Of a DNA stretch of 60,945 nucleotides, positions 35,895 through 44,398 are shown one piece after another. The DNA lies in NCBI GenBank assembly GCA_021778415.1, contig JAJYCL010000016.1, positions 1-60,945 of the forward strand, given 5' to 3'. Within the stretch, counting starts at the first letter, position 1, and each line of letters opens with the position of its first letter. This stretch comes from a bacterium (GTDB lineage: Bacteria > Vulcanimicrobiota > Vulcanimicrobiia > Vulcanimicrobiales > Vulcanimicrobiaceae). The notes beneath the pieces are model-generated. The model saw nothing but the letters and a program-made list of their open reading frames with translations. It was not told the origin of the DNA and did not search any database. The translations under genes were made by a program, and so were the position numbers.

Positions 35895-37510
35895 GGGCCG
35901 GACCGGAAGATGCGCGCAAACCATTTATTGGGCTTGAGGAATAGCCGCGATTTTTGATAATCGAGATACACGTCGAATAGATGCAAAAAATCGGATCCTA
36001 CGACCACATCGGGAGTATATCCCGATGTGTGAAAATTTGAATCGGTTGCAATCATTCGATAGTTCTTAAAGTGCACCGGACCGATGAGGATATCGGAAAT
36101 ATTCGCCATCCAAATATCCACGTCGCGACCATACGCTTTCTTGTTTGCGAAAGGGACGCTTACATTTGCATGCTTGTGTCCGTGAAGATCGGGCACGGCC
36201 GAAGGGAAATTTCGCGTAATTGCCCCGGTGACAATTGAAAAGTAATAGCCGTTGTCGAGAAGCATGTGGTTGGCAATATGATCGGCAATGCTTCCCTCGA
36301 TATACGGTTGCCCATCGTCGAACGTAATCGGAATTGAAGGATAACCGGCTACGGCAATCGCCGGATGAAATGCACTTTCAGGATCCAAGGCTATAAGGCC
36401 GTTCACATAATCGATGTGGACCTCACCTGATGACAGAAAGTCGGCTCCGAGCAAGCCAACGACTTTAACGTCTTCCCGCGCATGATAATGGAATGGCAAT
36501 GCTCGCACGGCGAAGTTATGTAATTGGAGATCGCCAATCGATGCCGATTGAAGCACCGTATCATAACTGACATCATGACCGGCTATTCTGCGGACGTGTC
36601 CAAACGTAGGAAGGCCAAGTTCTCGAGCGACCTCGCTATCGATAATGGATTGGCTCATTCCACTTGAAATTTTAAAATCCAAACCCCGCCCATTAACGAC
36701 CAAGCGCACGATGATATCTCCGTCGATAAAATGAGCTGGAAGCTCATAATGTTTATCGACCGTCGCAAAGGCTACGCTCGACGGCGGGACACCAAATTGA
36801 CCCGGGTCGACCGGAGTATAGCTCAGCGCAGTCTGACGATAATCAACATCGTAGGCGACATCGCCGCTCGAATCATGAACGTGCCACGGCTGCTCCACAC
36901 CGTCCGTCAGGCGATAATCGTCGTACGTCGATATAATGCGTTCTCCATCTTCGATTCTTTCCGTTCGCGAGACAAGAAAACTCTTCGCATCGTAGTACAC
37001 CCATTCCGGATGCTTCCATGAACTGTTTTTCACTTCGACGACGTAGGCATTCCCAATTTTTCCTGCGACTTTAACGTCGTTCTTAGGATCTTCGGCATCG
37101 GCTAAAACCCGATACATTGCAAAACTTCCATCATCAACAGTCGACGTCGGGAAAACGATACCGTTAGCATCCCTATGCCAAGCATGCCCTAAGAACTGCC
37201 CGTAGGTGTTGCTGATGCTCCCTTTGGTTATTGTCGAAACGTAATCAGCCCCATTACGAACCAGCTTCTCGGCAGAAGCAACTCCCTCTCGAAGAATTGT
37301 CCACTGAGCAGTTACCGAACGAGGAACGCGTTTACCGATTGCTTTCGCATGGCTTGCCATGAGCGCGGGGAACGTCTCCGTGGTTTCCGACATACCGGCG
37401 GGCGCTTTATTTAGCGCTGCATCGGTTTGCGACGTTGCTGCATAGCCTTGGCTACTTAACAGAAAAAAAAATACGGCTGCGCTACATAGCACGCGTAAAA
37501 GAACGAACAT
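35891..37510 (-). CDS. Secreted retropepsin-like paralog, active site degenerate
   Basis: 539 residues from ATG 37510 (GGAG ribosome site 6 bases upstream), with a signal peptide ending near GYAATS. It matches the downstream gene in domain order throughout: N-terminal beta domain, then two retropepsin lobes ending with the shared FDVYLDYQ motif. The first lobe has ISSG where DSG is expected (about residue 282), and the second has DNG in place of DTG (near 419), so one catalytic Asp is missing. Either a non-catalytic regulator or binding partner of its paralog, or a diverging duplicate. Coupled to it by ATGA. Confidence 0.75.
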   Translation of the reverse strand: MFVLLRVLCSAAVFFFLLSSQGYAATSQTDAALNKAPAGMSETTETFPALMASHAKAIGKRVPRSVTAQWTILREGVASAEKLVRNGADYVSTITKGSISNTYGQFLGHAWHRDANGIVFPTSTVDDGSFAMYRVLADAEDPKNDVKVAGKIGNAYVVEVKNSSWKHPEWVYYDAKSFLVSRTERIEDGERIISTYDDYRLTDGVEQPWHVHDSSGDVAYDVDYRQTALSYTPVDPGQFGVPPSSVAFATVDKHYELPAHFIDGDIIVRLVVNGRGLDFKISSGMSQSIIDSEVARELGLPTFGHVRRIAGHDVSYDTVLQSASIGDLQLHNFAVRALPFHYHAREDVKVVGLLGADFLSSGEVHIDYVNGLIALDPESAFHPAIAVAGYPSIPITFDDGQPYIEGSIADHIANHMLLDNGYYFSIVTGAITRNFPSAVPDLHGHKHANVSVPFANKKAYGRDVDIWMANISDILIGPVHFKNYRMIATDSNFHTSGYTPDVVVGSDFLHLFDVYLDYQKSRLFLKPNKWFARIFRSGP

Positions 37511-37604
37511 TCTCGACTCCAAAATAACGTTACCGTTCGGCCCGGCGCCGCTCGATTGTCATCCTAAAGGGTGATCTCCTTGTGACATATGGAGTTTTCT
37601 CTCG

Positions 37605-37871
37605 CTAGAGCACCCACGCCGGGGAATGCCAAAAGAGAAAATAGGCTTGCACGAGGACCACGATCGCGAAGAAAATGACCACCCACGGGGGCTTCGCCCA
37701 GCATCGCCAGGTCCGTACCCCGAGCCCATAGGCCGAGATATAGAGAACCATAGCCGCTAGGGAAAGCACCAAAACGGCGTACTTGCCAAACAGAAGCGAT
37801 AGAAAGGCCGCCTTGCAAAACGTGAAGGCCCACCCTTCGACGGTTGCGCCTCGCTCATCCGATGGCTCCAC
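37605..37871 (-). CDS. Small two-span membrane protein
   Basis: 88 residues from GTG 37871, overlapping the 3' end of the radical SAM gene by 17 bp. The frame extends further up to 37970 but only inside that gene. Two strong hydrophobic segments (about 17-42 and 56-80) separated by a basic loop; ends PAWVL. No family recognised. The overlap and same strand suggest it is the last gene of the radical SAM operon. GTG is inferred, as the only start in a sensible place. Confidence 0.5.
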   Translation of the reverse strand: MEPSDERGATVEGWAFTFCKAAFLSLLFGKYAVLVLSLAAMVLYISAYGLGVRTWRCWAKPPWVVIFFAIVVLVQAYFLFWHSPAWVL

Positions 37872-39369
37872 GAGGCACCATCCCTTCTCGTGCTCTCGCA
37901 CGGACTTTTGGAAACAGCCGAGCTGCACAGAACGGCATCCGGACCGGGTCGTTCCCCGCTCCGCCAACATGGACGCAACACTGCTCTAAGCGTTCCGTGA
38001 TCAGCGTATTGGCATCCATAAAATGCTTGATCGTCACCCGCTTCACGCGATCGGCGACAAACTTCGCCGTTGCACCCTTGCCGAATGCCAAGCGCAAAAG
38101 ATCCGGAATACCGCCGATGTCGCAGGCACTGCACAGCGTGCGCAAGTGCGTTGCCAATTCCGGCCGAGAGAGCGTCATCGTCTCCGACATCACTCCCATA
38201 AGTGCGTTGCGCACTTCACCGAGGCCGTCGCTAAAGGCGATCTGATTGCCGAAGATACTTAAATTTCCGCGCAGAGCATCCTCGCCAAGAATCGTTGCCA
38301 AGCCGGTGAAATCGCCATCCTTTGCTTTGAGGAAATAGCCGATGGAACAACAATCCGGATGGCTGCATGGAAGCGCGATAAGATCGCGCGCGCGTAGTCG
38401 ATGTTTCGCCTGATCCTCGATGCGTTGCAAGACTCCGGTGGTGGTAATGCGCTTCATGGGATCCAATTGCGGCGCACGACCAGAGGCAAAGAGCGGCTGA
38501 AACATCACACCACCGATGTACGGCGTCTCAAACGCGGTTCCAAGAACGTCTCCAATGAGATGGGCATTATTCACGTCGACGGTCATCACGAGCGTCGTGA
38601 ACACGTGCGCCTTGCTAAGTCTCTCGACGGCGCGAGCCTTGGTGGCAACGAGATCCGCGGCACGCATCCGCAGTTGCGTTTCCGCTTGCTGCCCATCATA
38701 TTGCAAATAGATTTCAACGCGGTCTTTTAAGGACGCAAGCGTTGCAAGAAGCGCATCTTCGTTGGCGAGGCGAATTCCGTTGGTATTGACAAGCACGCGC
38801 GATACGGGAAGGTCTTTGAGAGCTTGGAGAATTTCGACGAATTGCGGATGGACGGTCGGTTCGCCGCCGGAGAGCATGACGACGTCGAGTCGTCCACCTT
38901 CGCGTGAAATGGCGGTTTCTACCGACCGAATGATTTCGTCAAAAGGAAGATAGTGCGAAAGCGATGGGCTTGAGCTGGCGTAGCACGCCGGGCACTCAAG
39001 ATTACATTGCGTGGTAATGTCGAGCAAAAAAATGCATGAATGTTGGAGATGCGTGGGCCCAAGACCGTATTCGTAACCCATCGGCAATGGGTAAATATCT
39101 TGCGTATCGGGGTGAATCGTCTTCGTTGGAACCCGCCATTGCTGCAAGTACCGCCACAATTCGGCATGTTCTTCATAGAGCGACCACACCTCGCCATGCC
39201 CTCGGCGACAGTAGCGCCGCAAAAACACCTGGCCTTCGCGTTCGACTAAGTGGGCATCGCAAATATCGGTGGGGTATTCGGGATCGAAATGCTCATCCTC
39301 GGAAAAGCATGTTGGACAAACTGCTCGCACGCTCTTGAGCAGCGTATAATCACGAAGCTGTAAGGTCAT
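37855..39369 (-). CDS. Radical SAM protein resembling tetraether/membrane-spanning lipid synthase (Tes, MJ0619-like)
   Basis: 504 residues. N terminus has CPTC (Cys 18, 21), then Cys 37 and Cys 54 in RYCRRGHGEVW, like the rubredoxin-type iron site of the archaeal enzyme. The radical SAM motif is CNLECPACYA (Cys 122, 126, 129), followed by SGGEPTVHP, the SAM-binding element. The later motif CSHPDCCS and more Cys in the C-terminal third suggest extra 4Fe-4S clusters, as known for Tes. In archaea the enzyme joins lipid alkyl tails head to head. Here an Lgt-like membrane gene and zinc-ribbon protein lie in the same operon. Other MJ0619-like radical SAM functions remain possible. Confidence 0.7.
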   Translation of the reverse strand: MTLQLRDYTLLKSVRAVCPTCFSEDEHFDPEYPTDICDAHLVEREGQVFLRRYCRRGHGEVWSLYEEHAELWRYLQQWRVPTKTIHPDTQDIYPLPMGYEYGLGPTHLQHSCIFLLDITTQCNLECPACYASSSPSLSHYLPFDEIIRSVETAISREGGRLDVVMLSGGEPTVHPQFVEILQALKDLPVSRVLVNTNGIRLANEDALLATLASLKDRVEIYLQYDGQQAETQLRMRAADLVATKARAVERLSKAHVFTTLVMTVDVNNAHLIGDVLGTAFETPYIGGVMFQPLFASGRAPQLDPMKRITTTGVLQRIEDQAKHRLRARDLIALPCSHPDCCSIGYFLKAKDGDFTGLATILGEDALRGNLSIFGNQIAFSDGLGEVRNALMGVMSETMTLSRPELATHLRTLCSACDIGGIPDLLRLAFGKGATAKFVADRVKRVTIKHFMDANTLITERLEQCCVHVGGAGNDPVRMPFCAARLFPKVRARAREGMVPRGAIG

Positions 39370-39382
39370 CAAAATATCTCGG

Positions 39383-39775
39383 TCAGTGATTCATCAGCAT
39401 TGAAAACGTCATCAGGTCGCACAAGGTTAGGCCCCCTAAGAACACCACGGAGAACGCAATAATGAACTCACGTTCAAATCTCGACATCGGCCCGCGACGA
39501 AATTTCCAAAAAAGAAATGCCACCATTGCCATCGTTATGGAGAAATAGGTGCCAAAAAACAGTTGCTGCTTGCCAAAAAACGCCAAAGACAAAAATCCCG
39601 TGCACGCAAATCCTAGAATTCCGGCAAGTAGACCGAATACCGGTGCGAGACCTTTGGTTGCCAGACGTGCTAGAAAACCGCTTTCCCCTGGAAGTGCTTG
39701 CGTGAACGATTCGCCGCAGTGCTCGCAATACTCGGCATCGGAGCTGTTCGCCGCATCGCAATTTTTGCAGGTCAT
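39383..39775 (-). CDS. Zinc-ribbon membrane protein
   Basis: 130 residues. A zinc ribbon at the N terminus (CKNC, then CEHCG, residues about 4-22) is followed by four hydrophobic segments up to the C terminus. Start ATG 39775 is 7 bases after the Lgt-like stop; a TTG is one codon earlier. The gene sits between the Lgt-like gene and the Tes-like gene on the same strand, so it probably helps the same process. Family not identified beyond zinc-ribbon plus membrane domain. Confidence 0.65.
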   Translation of the reverse strand: MTCKNCDAANSSDAEYCEHCGESFTQALPGESGFLARLATKGLAPVFGLLAGILGFACTGFLSLAFFGKQQLFFGTYFSITMAMVAFLFWKFRRGPMSRFEREFIIAFSVVFLGGLTLCDLMTFSMLMNH

Positions 39776-39782
39776 CAAGGAA

Positions 39783-40487
39783 TTACGCGGTCACCAAGTG
39801 TGCGTTTTGACGCAGTCCCATTCGTATGGCCATCGCTCCGAATATGATGAGTCCGAGCATTGCGCCATATTGAGCACTTGTTAAACCGAATGCAAAGGCT
39901 GGAACGTCGCGGAAATTCTCGATAACAAAACGACCAATGCAGAACAGCATTCCTTGCACAATGAAAATGCCGTTTTCCGGCAACACACGTCGACGATCGA
40001 GATACGAGAGCGCGCCGAACGTTAGCCCCGCCCACAATGCAAGATACAGTTGGGTCGGATGGCGCCAAGCACCATGATCGTAGACCGACCACGCAACGCT
40101 TGTCATTTTTCCGTAGCAACACCCACCGATGAAACAGGCGATTCTTCCGACGGCCTCACCGGCAGCGATGGCAAGCGCAAAGAGATCACCCGTCGGGCGA
40201 ATGATTCTCAGGTGCCGTTTCACGAGGATCACCGCCAGCCAACCGCCGAGAATGCCACCTTCGATCGTTTTGCCGGGTGCGCCGCCAAGAATATCCTGCA
40301 GTAGATTGGCGCCGATAAGACCACCGACCAAACCGGCAACCATGATCATCCCGATGCCATCGGTGGCAAGCCCTCGGCGCTTCGCAGCACACCAAAACAC
40401 CCACGCAGCGAGCGCGTAGGCGACGGCGTAAACGCCTGAGGCTACGGCAATACGCAGATGCTCGTCAATGCCATGAAAAGAAAACAT
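39783..40487 (-). CDS. Lgt-like prolipoprotein diacylglyceryl transferase family protein
   Basis: 234 residues, about 7 spans. Matches Lgt in layout: GGILGGWLAVILVKRH, then GRIACFIGGCCYG, HPTQLYLALWAG and RFVIENFRDVP. In true Lgt the central signature has GRxGN with Asn; here it is Cys-Phe and GCCYG, a divergent subgroup, so it may act on a different lipid or acceptor. ATG 40487 with GAGGAT before it. Located directly upstream of the zinc-ribbon and Tes-like genes, which points to a lipid-modifying role. It is unlikely to be the only lgt of the organism. Confidence 0.72.
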   Translation of the reverse strand: MFSFHGIDEHLRIAVASGVYAVAYALAAWVFWCAAKRRGLATDGIGMIMVAGLVGGLIGANLLQDILGGAPGKTIEGGILGGWLAVILVKRHLRIIRPTGDLFALAIAAGEAVGRIACFIGGCCYGKMTSVAWSVYDHGAWRHPTQLYLALWAGLTFGALSYLDRRRVLPENGIFIVQGMLFCIGRFVIENFRDVPAFAFGLTSAQYGAMLGLIIFGAMAIRMGLRQNAHLVTA

Positions 40488-40597
40488 GGTTCGATCCTCG
40501 CGTCCCAAACAAAATACGCCGCGGAACGACGCCGCGGTTCGGATGGCGATTCGATGCAATCATCAAGCGCCCTCCGCTTTCGAATGCGGGAAGGAAG

Positions 40598-40888
40598 CTA
40601 GTGAAAAATGCCGCTCCCGAACGCGAGCGCGAACGCGAGAAAGCCGATGTAGGCGAACCCCATGAGCATCATGGGTGCCTTGCGCCAGGGAATCAGCGCT
40701 AAGATCATGACGGTTAACGCAATCGGCGCCCCAGCAGTAACAAGCGGTTGCAGGTGATCGGGCTGGGCCAATCGGCTCCAAACGAGGTAGGCCGAACCAA
40801 TACCGAGCGTCGCGCTCAGCAAGCCGCCCGCCAGGGCGATTATCACATCCCCGAGCCGCCGCTCGACCATGTCCTCTCGCATCATCAT
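40598..40888 (-). CDS. Small three-span membrane protein
   Basis: About 96 residues, from ATG 40888 (a run of three ATG); ATG 40870, preceded by GAGAGGAC, is an equally good start. Three hydrophobic segments at about residues 14-33, 45-62 and 68-90. No family recognised. It lies 110 bp upstream of the Lgt-like gene on the same strand and may start the same operon. A longer ORF in another frame here is a shadow. Confidence 0.5.
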   Translation of the reverse strand: MMMREDMVERRLGDVIIALAGGLLSATLGIGSAYLVWSRLAQPDHLQPLVTAGAPIALTVMILALIPWRKAPMMLMGFAYIGFLAFALAFGSGIFH

Positions 40889-40946
40889 GCCGCCAAGCGT
40901 ACAAAACTCGCCTGGTGCGTACCTGAAAATACCGTGAGATTCCAAC

Positions 40947-41270
40947 GTGTCACCCTGAGCCCGTCACCCTGAGGAGCGCCCGAAGGGCGCGTCTCGAAGG
41001 GCCCCGTGCTTCGAGACGCTCGCTACGCTCGCTCCTCAGCATGACAGGAATGCGCTCGCTCCTCATGCTTCGAGACGCTCGCTACGCTCGCTCCTCAGCA
41101 TGACAGGATTGCGTTCGCTCATCGGCATGACAGCATTCTGTCACCCTGAGGAGCGCCCAAAGGGCGCGTCTCGAAGGGCCCCGTGCTTCGAGACGCTCGC
41201 TACGCTCGCTCATCGGCATGACAGGATTGCGCTCGCTCCTCATGCTTCGAGACGCGAAGGGGGGCTCTGT
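40947..41270. repeat. Second cluster of palindromic repeats
   Basis: Same family as the repeats at 1-610, with different hairpin cores: GCCCGAAGGGC (40978-40988), GCCCAAAGGGC (41155-41165) and units with a CTCGCTACGCTCG core, which is a direct repeat rather than a full palindrome. Several units alternate orientation and share the ends CTGAGGAGC/GTCTCGAAG. The cluster lies in the 406-bp gap between two divergent membrane-protein genes. ORFs in it are repeat translations. Confidence 0.88.
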
Positions 41271-41294
41271 GCTTTGGTGCGAACGATTCGCGAT

Positions 41295-41774
41295 ATGGAT
41301 CAAACGAAGCCACCAATGAACCTTCGCGTTCTCGCTGTCGATACGATTATCGCCGGGGTCATCGCAGGAATACTGCTTGAAGCGTATCTCTACGTCGCCG
41401 TCTTGCTCCCGGCACATATGAGCCTTGGGGCGAGTTGGGCGTGGGTAGCTTCCACCGTCTTGGGCAAGGCGATGCTCGCGAATTCGAGCGCACCGATGCT
41501 TGGTCTTGCGATCCATTTGTTGGTGTCGTTGGGGTGGGCCGGCGGCTATGCGTATCTGGCGCAAGGAAACGCCGTCATGCGCGATCGCTTTGTAACCAGT
41601 GGAATCGTGTATGGCATTTGCGTCATGGTCGGCATGCAACTCATTTTGCTCGCCGATGGAAACTTTCTCTGGAACGGATGGGCGAACTATGGCATCAACG
41701 CCTTTGGACATGCCGTATTCTTTGGGATTCCGCTCGCCTATACCGTACGCACATTAGCGTTACGTCGAGCGTGA
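41295..41774 (+). CDS. Four-span membrane protein of unknown function
   Basis: 159 residues from ATG 41295; upstream frame translates repeats and is excluded. Four hydrophobic segments at about 11-36, 45-75, 93-110 and 130-150. Gly/Ala-rich spans suggest tight packing. No family recognised. The stop overlaps the GTG of alr (GTGA), so it is probably cotranscribed with alanine racemase. Confidence 0.62.
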   Translation: MDQTKPPMNLRVLAVDTIIAGVIAGILLEAYLYVAVLLPAHMSLGASWAWVASTVLGKAMLANSSAPMLGLAIHLLVSLGWAGGYAYLAQGNAVMRDRFVTSGIVYGICVMVGMQLILLADGNFLWNGWANYGINAFGHAVFFGIPLAYTVRTLALRRA

Positions 41775-42910
41775 GCGAACTCGGCGAAATCACCGTTTCC
41801 ATCGGAGCCTTGCGCGGAAACGCCGAGGCGCTTCGCGCTCTTGTCGCACCGTCGCGCGCGGCATTCGTCGTAAAATCAAACGCCTACGGGCACGGATTAA
41901 GCGATGTCGCGCTTGCCATTGAACCAATAGCCGCGATGATCTGCGTCTACGCCATTGAAGAAGCGCTCACCCTACGTGACGACGGCATTACCAAACCGAT
42001 TCTCATTCTCGGCCCCGTGCCGCAAGATGCCATCTCCGATGCGCTCGCGGCAAAATTCCATCTCACACTTTGGGATACGCATGCCTATCTACAAGCCATT
42101 ACATCAGCGGCGCACAAGCTTCATGCAACGGCAAACGTCCATATCAAACTCAACACCGGTGTCAATCGCTACGGCTTAGAACCGAGCGATCTTCCTGACG
42201 CGCTTGAAACTTTCTGTAAAAAACCGGAATTGCATATCGCCGGGATTTTTTCGCACCTTGCATCGGCCGAAGAGATCGATTCACCCTACACCGAGTTTCA
42301 GCGCGCGCAATTTGTGCGTGCGCTCGATGCGTCGCATGCGCTCCTGGATGCGTCGGGCATACAACCAACTCGACACCTTGCCGCATCAGCCGCAGCCATG
42401 CTCTATCCGCAAACGCGCTTTGATATGGTTCGCTTCGGCATTGCGCTCTACGGATTATGGCCGTCGTCGGCCGTGCGAGCGGCGATGACCGATGCCGGCC
42501 TGCGCCTCCAACCGGCACTGGCATATACCTCATCGCTAGCCGCCGTTCGCGACGTTGTCGCCGGATCGGCGATCGGCTATGGCGGAACCTATCATGCGCC
42601 GCGCTCGATGCGTATCGGCGTCGTCCCGCTCGGGTATGCAGACGGCATTCCGCGCTTACTCTCCAACATCGGGGCGTTTCTCGTCGATGGCAGACCATGC
42701 CCCGTTGTCGGCCGCGTTGCCATGAATGCGACGCTTCTGGATCTGAGCAACGCTCCACAGGCGCATCCGGGTTCTCCCGTAACGCTCATTGGCCAGGATG
42801 GAGATAACGAAGTGACCGCCGACGATTGGGCAACCTGGTCGCAAAGCATCAACTATGAGGTCGTCGCACGATTGCCCGAACGACTTTCCCGCAGATTTCT
42901 GCAAGCGTAA
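41771..42910 (+). CDS. alr: Alanine racemase, GTG start
   Basis: PLP enzyme making D-alanine for peptidoglycan; its product feeds the ddl gene at 57311. 379 residues from GTG 41771, whose bases overlap the preceding stop. PLP Lys in FVVKSNAYGHG near residue 35; C-terminal beta domain has IGVVPLGYADGIPR and INYEVVARLPERL. The motif usually read VGRVSMD is VGRVAMNATLLDL here, so the residue contacting the active site differs slightly; the catalytic Tyr region GYGGTYHA is intact. A longer open frame upstream, reaching 41435, is a shadow. Confidence 0.92.
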   Translation: MSELGEITVSIGALRGNAEALRALVAPSRAAFVVKSNAYGHGLSDVALAIEPIAAMICVYAIEEALTLRDDGITKPILILGPVPQDAISDALAAKFHLTLWDTHAYLQAITSAAHKLHATANVHIKLNTGVNRYGLEPSDLPDALETFCKKPELHIAGIFSHLASAEEIDSPYTEFQRAQFVRALDASHALLDASGIQPTRHLAASAAAMLYPQTRFDMVRFGIALYGLWPSSAVRAAMTDAGLRLQPALAYTSSLAAVRDVVAGSAIGYGGTYHAPRSMRIGVVPLGYADGIPRLLSNIGAFLVDGRPCPVVGRVAMNATLLDLSNAPQAHPGSPVTLIGQDGDNEVTADDWATWSQSINYEVVARLPERLSRRFLQA

Positions 42911-42946
42911 GGAACAAGCGGCCAGTTCAAGAACGTTGCTACGATT

Positions 42947-44398
42947 ATGAAGCGCCTCCTCCTCATACCACTTGCCGTACTCTTCTTTGCAGCTAGCCCG
43001 GCGTTGCAGATTGTCGTCAATTCATCAACGCTTCCGGTGCCCGCGATGGAGCAACACAGTCGCGTTTTAGTGCCCATGCGAGCGTTATTTGAAGCGCTGG
43101 GCGCGGGTGTCGTCTATTCGCCGGCAACACGGACGATCGTCGCCAAAGGGCATGATCGCCGTATCGAGTTGCTCATCAACTCGCCACGAGCAGATGTCGA
43201 TGGCGCTTCCATTCTGCTTGACGCAGCTCCAACCATCATTGGTGCGCGAACGTTCGTTCCACTTCGCTTCGTTGCGCAAACACTTGGGGCGAACGTCTCC
43301 TACGATAACACCTTACGCATCGTGACCGTCTCTTTGCAGCGGCAACGTGCAGCAACAACGCAGGCGATTTCAATCGTATCGATGCAGCCAAGCGACGGAT
43401 CGAATTTGGCGAACGGCTACCCCACGATTCGCGCGGAAATTCTCAACGCGCCGGCCAATCGACGCCCCGAAATTGCGCTCTACGTCGACAACAACGATGT
43501 AACGAGTCTTGCATCGTTCGACGGCCGCATCATCACCTATGTTCCGCGTTCGAGCCTCTCCAGTGGGCGTCACACCGTTACATTTTCCGGCGACTATGAT
43601 GGAAGCTACCCATTCATTCGTACGTGGAGTTTTACCAACTCGCTGTCGTACCAGAACACGGCAAACTGGCCATCGATGTATAATCAATTCGGTTTTCGCC
43701 TGCTCGGTTCGCCCTTCGTTGCCGCCGGACAATATTTGCAATTTCTCCTCACCGGCCCAGCCTATGGATCAGCCTACCTACAACCATGTTATGGGAATCA
43801 GCTCATACCGTTTACCAGCTCGTCGAACGGCTATTACTACGCAAATTTACAAGCACCGTACGTTGATTCGTACTACCGCTGCCCGGTGACGGCCATCTTC
43901 TACGATCAATTCGGGAACGCAACGTATCTTCCATACCCGGCATACTTTAACGTCAATCGCAATTATAATCCGCAACCGACGCCTCGGCCGTACGTAACGT
44001 TACCGCCGCAAACACCGACGCCGCAGCCGACTCCTTCGCCAACACCGGCAACGCGCCACATTCTCCCCATCGGGCAGCCGACGGCGCAACCGACCAGCCT
44101 TCCCACGAAGCACCCAATAACGACTCCCGTACCGAAGCGCATCATACTGCCCATCCACCGCGGGCCGACGCTCTACCCGCATCCGGTTCGGCCGAAGGCG
44201 ACCGTTCGGCCGAAGGCGACCGTTCAGCCGAAGGCGACCGTTCAGCCGAAGGCGACCGTTCAGCCGAAGGCGACCGTTCAGCCGAAGCCTGCTGTCAAAG
44301 TGACGCCGCCGCCGCATGTCGCGCCGAAATCAACCGTCGCGCCGAAGTCAAAGCCGAAACCGAAAGGCAAGCCGAAACCCAAGGCGACGCCGCATTAG
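42947..44398 (+). CDS. Secreted stalk-domain protein (copper-amine-oxidase N-like) with Pro/Lys-rich repeat tail
   Basis: 483 residues with a signal peptide (residues 1-17). Residues about 20-120 form a copper amine oxidase N-terminal-like (stalk) domain: VPMRALFEALGAGVVYSPATRTI and FVPLRFVAQTLGANV, two copies. A middle domain of about 200 residues is Tyr/Asn-rich and ends at about 340. The tail (350-483) is a Thr/Pro/Lys-rich linker with PKATVQ hexapeptide repeats and a basic PKPKGKPKPKATP end. Probably a cell-envelope surface protein binding wall polymers or polyanions. The stop interleaves with that of hisA. Confidence 0.72.
   Translation: MKRLLLIPLAVLFFAASPALQIVVNSSTLPVPAMEQHSRVLVPMRALFEALGAGVVYSPATRTIVAKGHDRRIELLINSPRADVDGASILLDAAPTIIGARTFVPLRFVAQTLGANVSYDNTLRIVTVSLQRQRAATTQAISIVSMQPSDGSNLANGYPTIRAEILNAPANRRPEIALYVDNNDVTSLASFDGRIITYVPRSSLSSGRHTVTFSGDYDGSYPFIRTWSFTNSLSYQNTANWPSMYNQFGFRLLGSPFVAAGQYLQFLLTGPAYGSAYLQPCYGNQLIPFTSSSNGYYYANLQAPYVDSYYRCPVTAIFYDQFGNATYLPYPAYFNVNRNYNPQPTPRPYVTLPPQTPTPQPTPSPTPATRHILPIGQPTAQPTSLPTKHPITTPVPKRIILPIHRGPTLYPHPVRPKATVRPKATVQPKATVQPKATVQPKATVQPKPAVKVTPPPHVAPKSTVAPKSKPKPKGKPKPKATPH
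44192..44281 (+). repeat. Five copies of an 18-bp tandem repeat
   Basis: Unit CCGAAGGCGACCGTTCAG, five copies with only C/A-type changes, coding for PKATV(R/Q) in the tail of the stalk-domain protein. A diverged sixth copy follows. The near identity at DNA level points to recent slippage. Confidence 0.95.

Noticed and set aside
40563-40904. 113-codon minus-strand ORF overlapping the three-span membrane protein
   Set aside because: Arg/His/Ala-rich shadow frame; the other frame has clear membrane spans.
41435-41770. Upstream extension of the alanine racemase frame
   Set aside because: Overlaps a well-supported membrane-protein gene in another frame; the family start is at GTG 41771.
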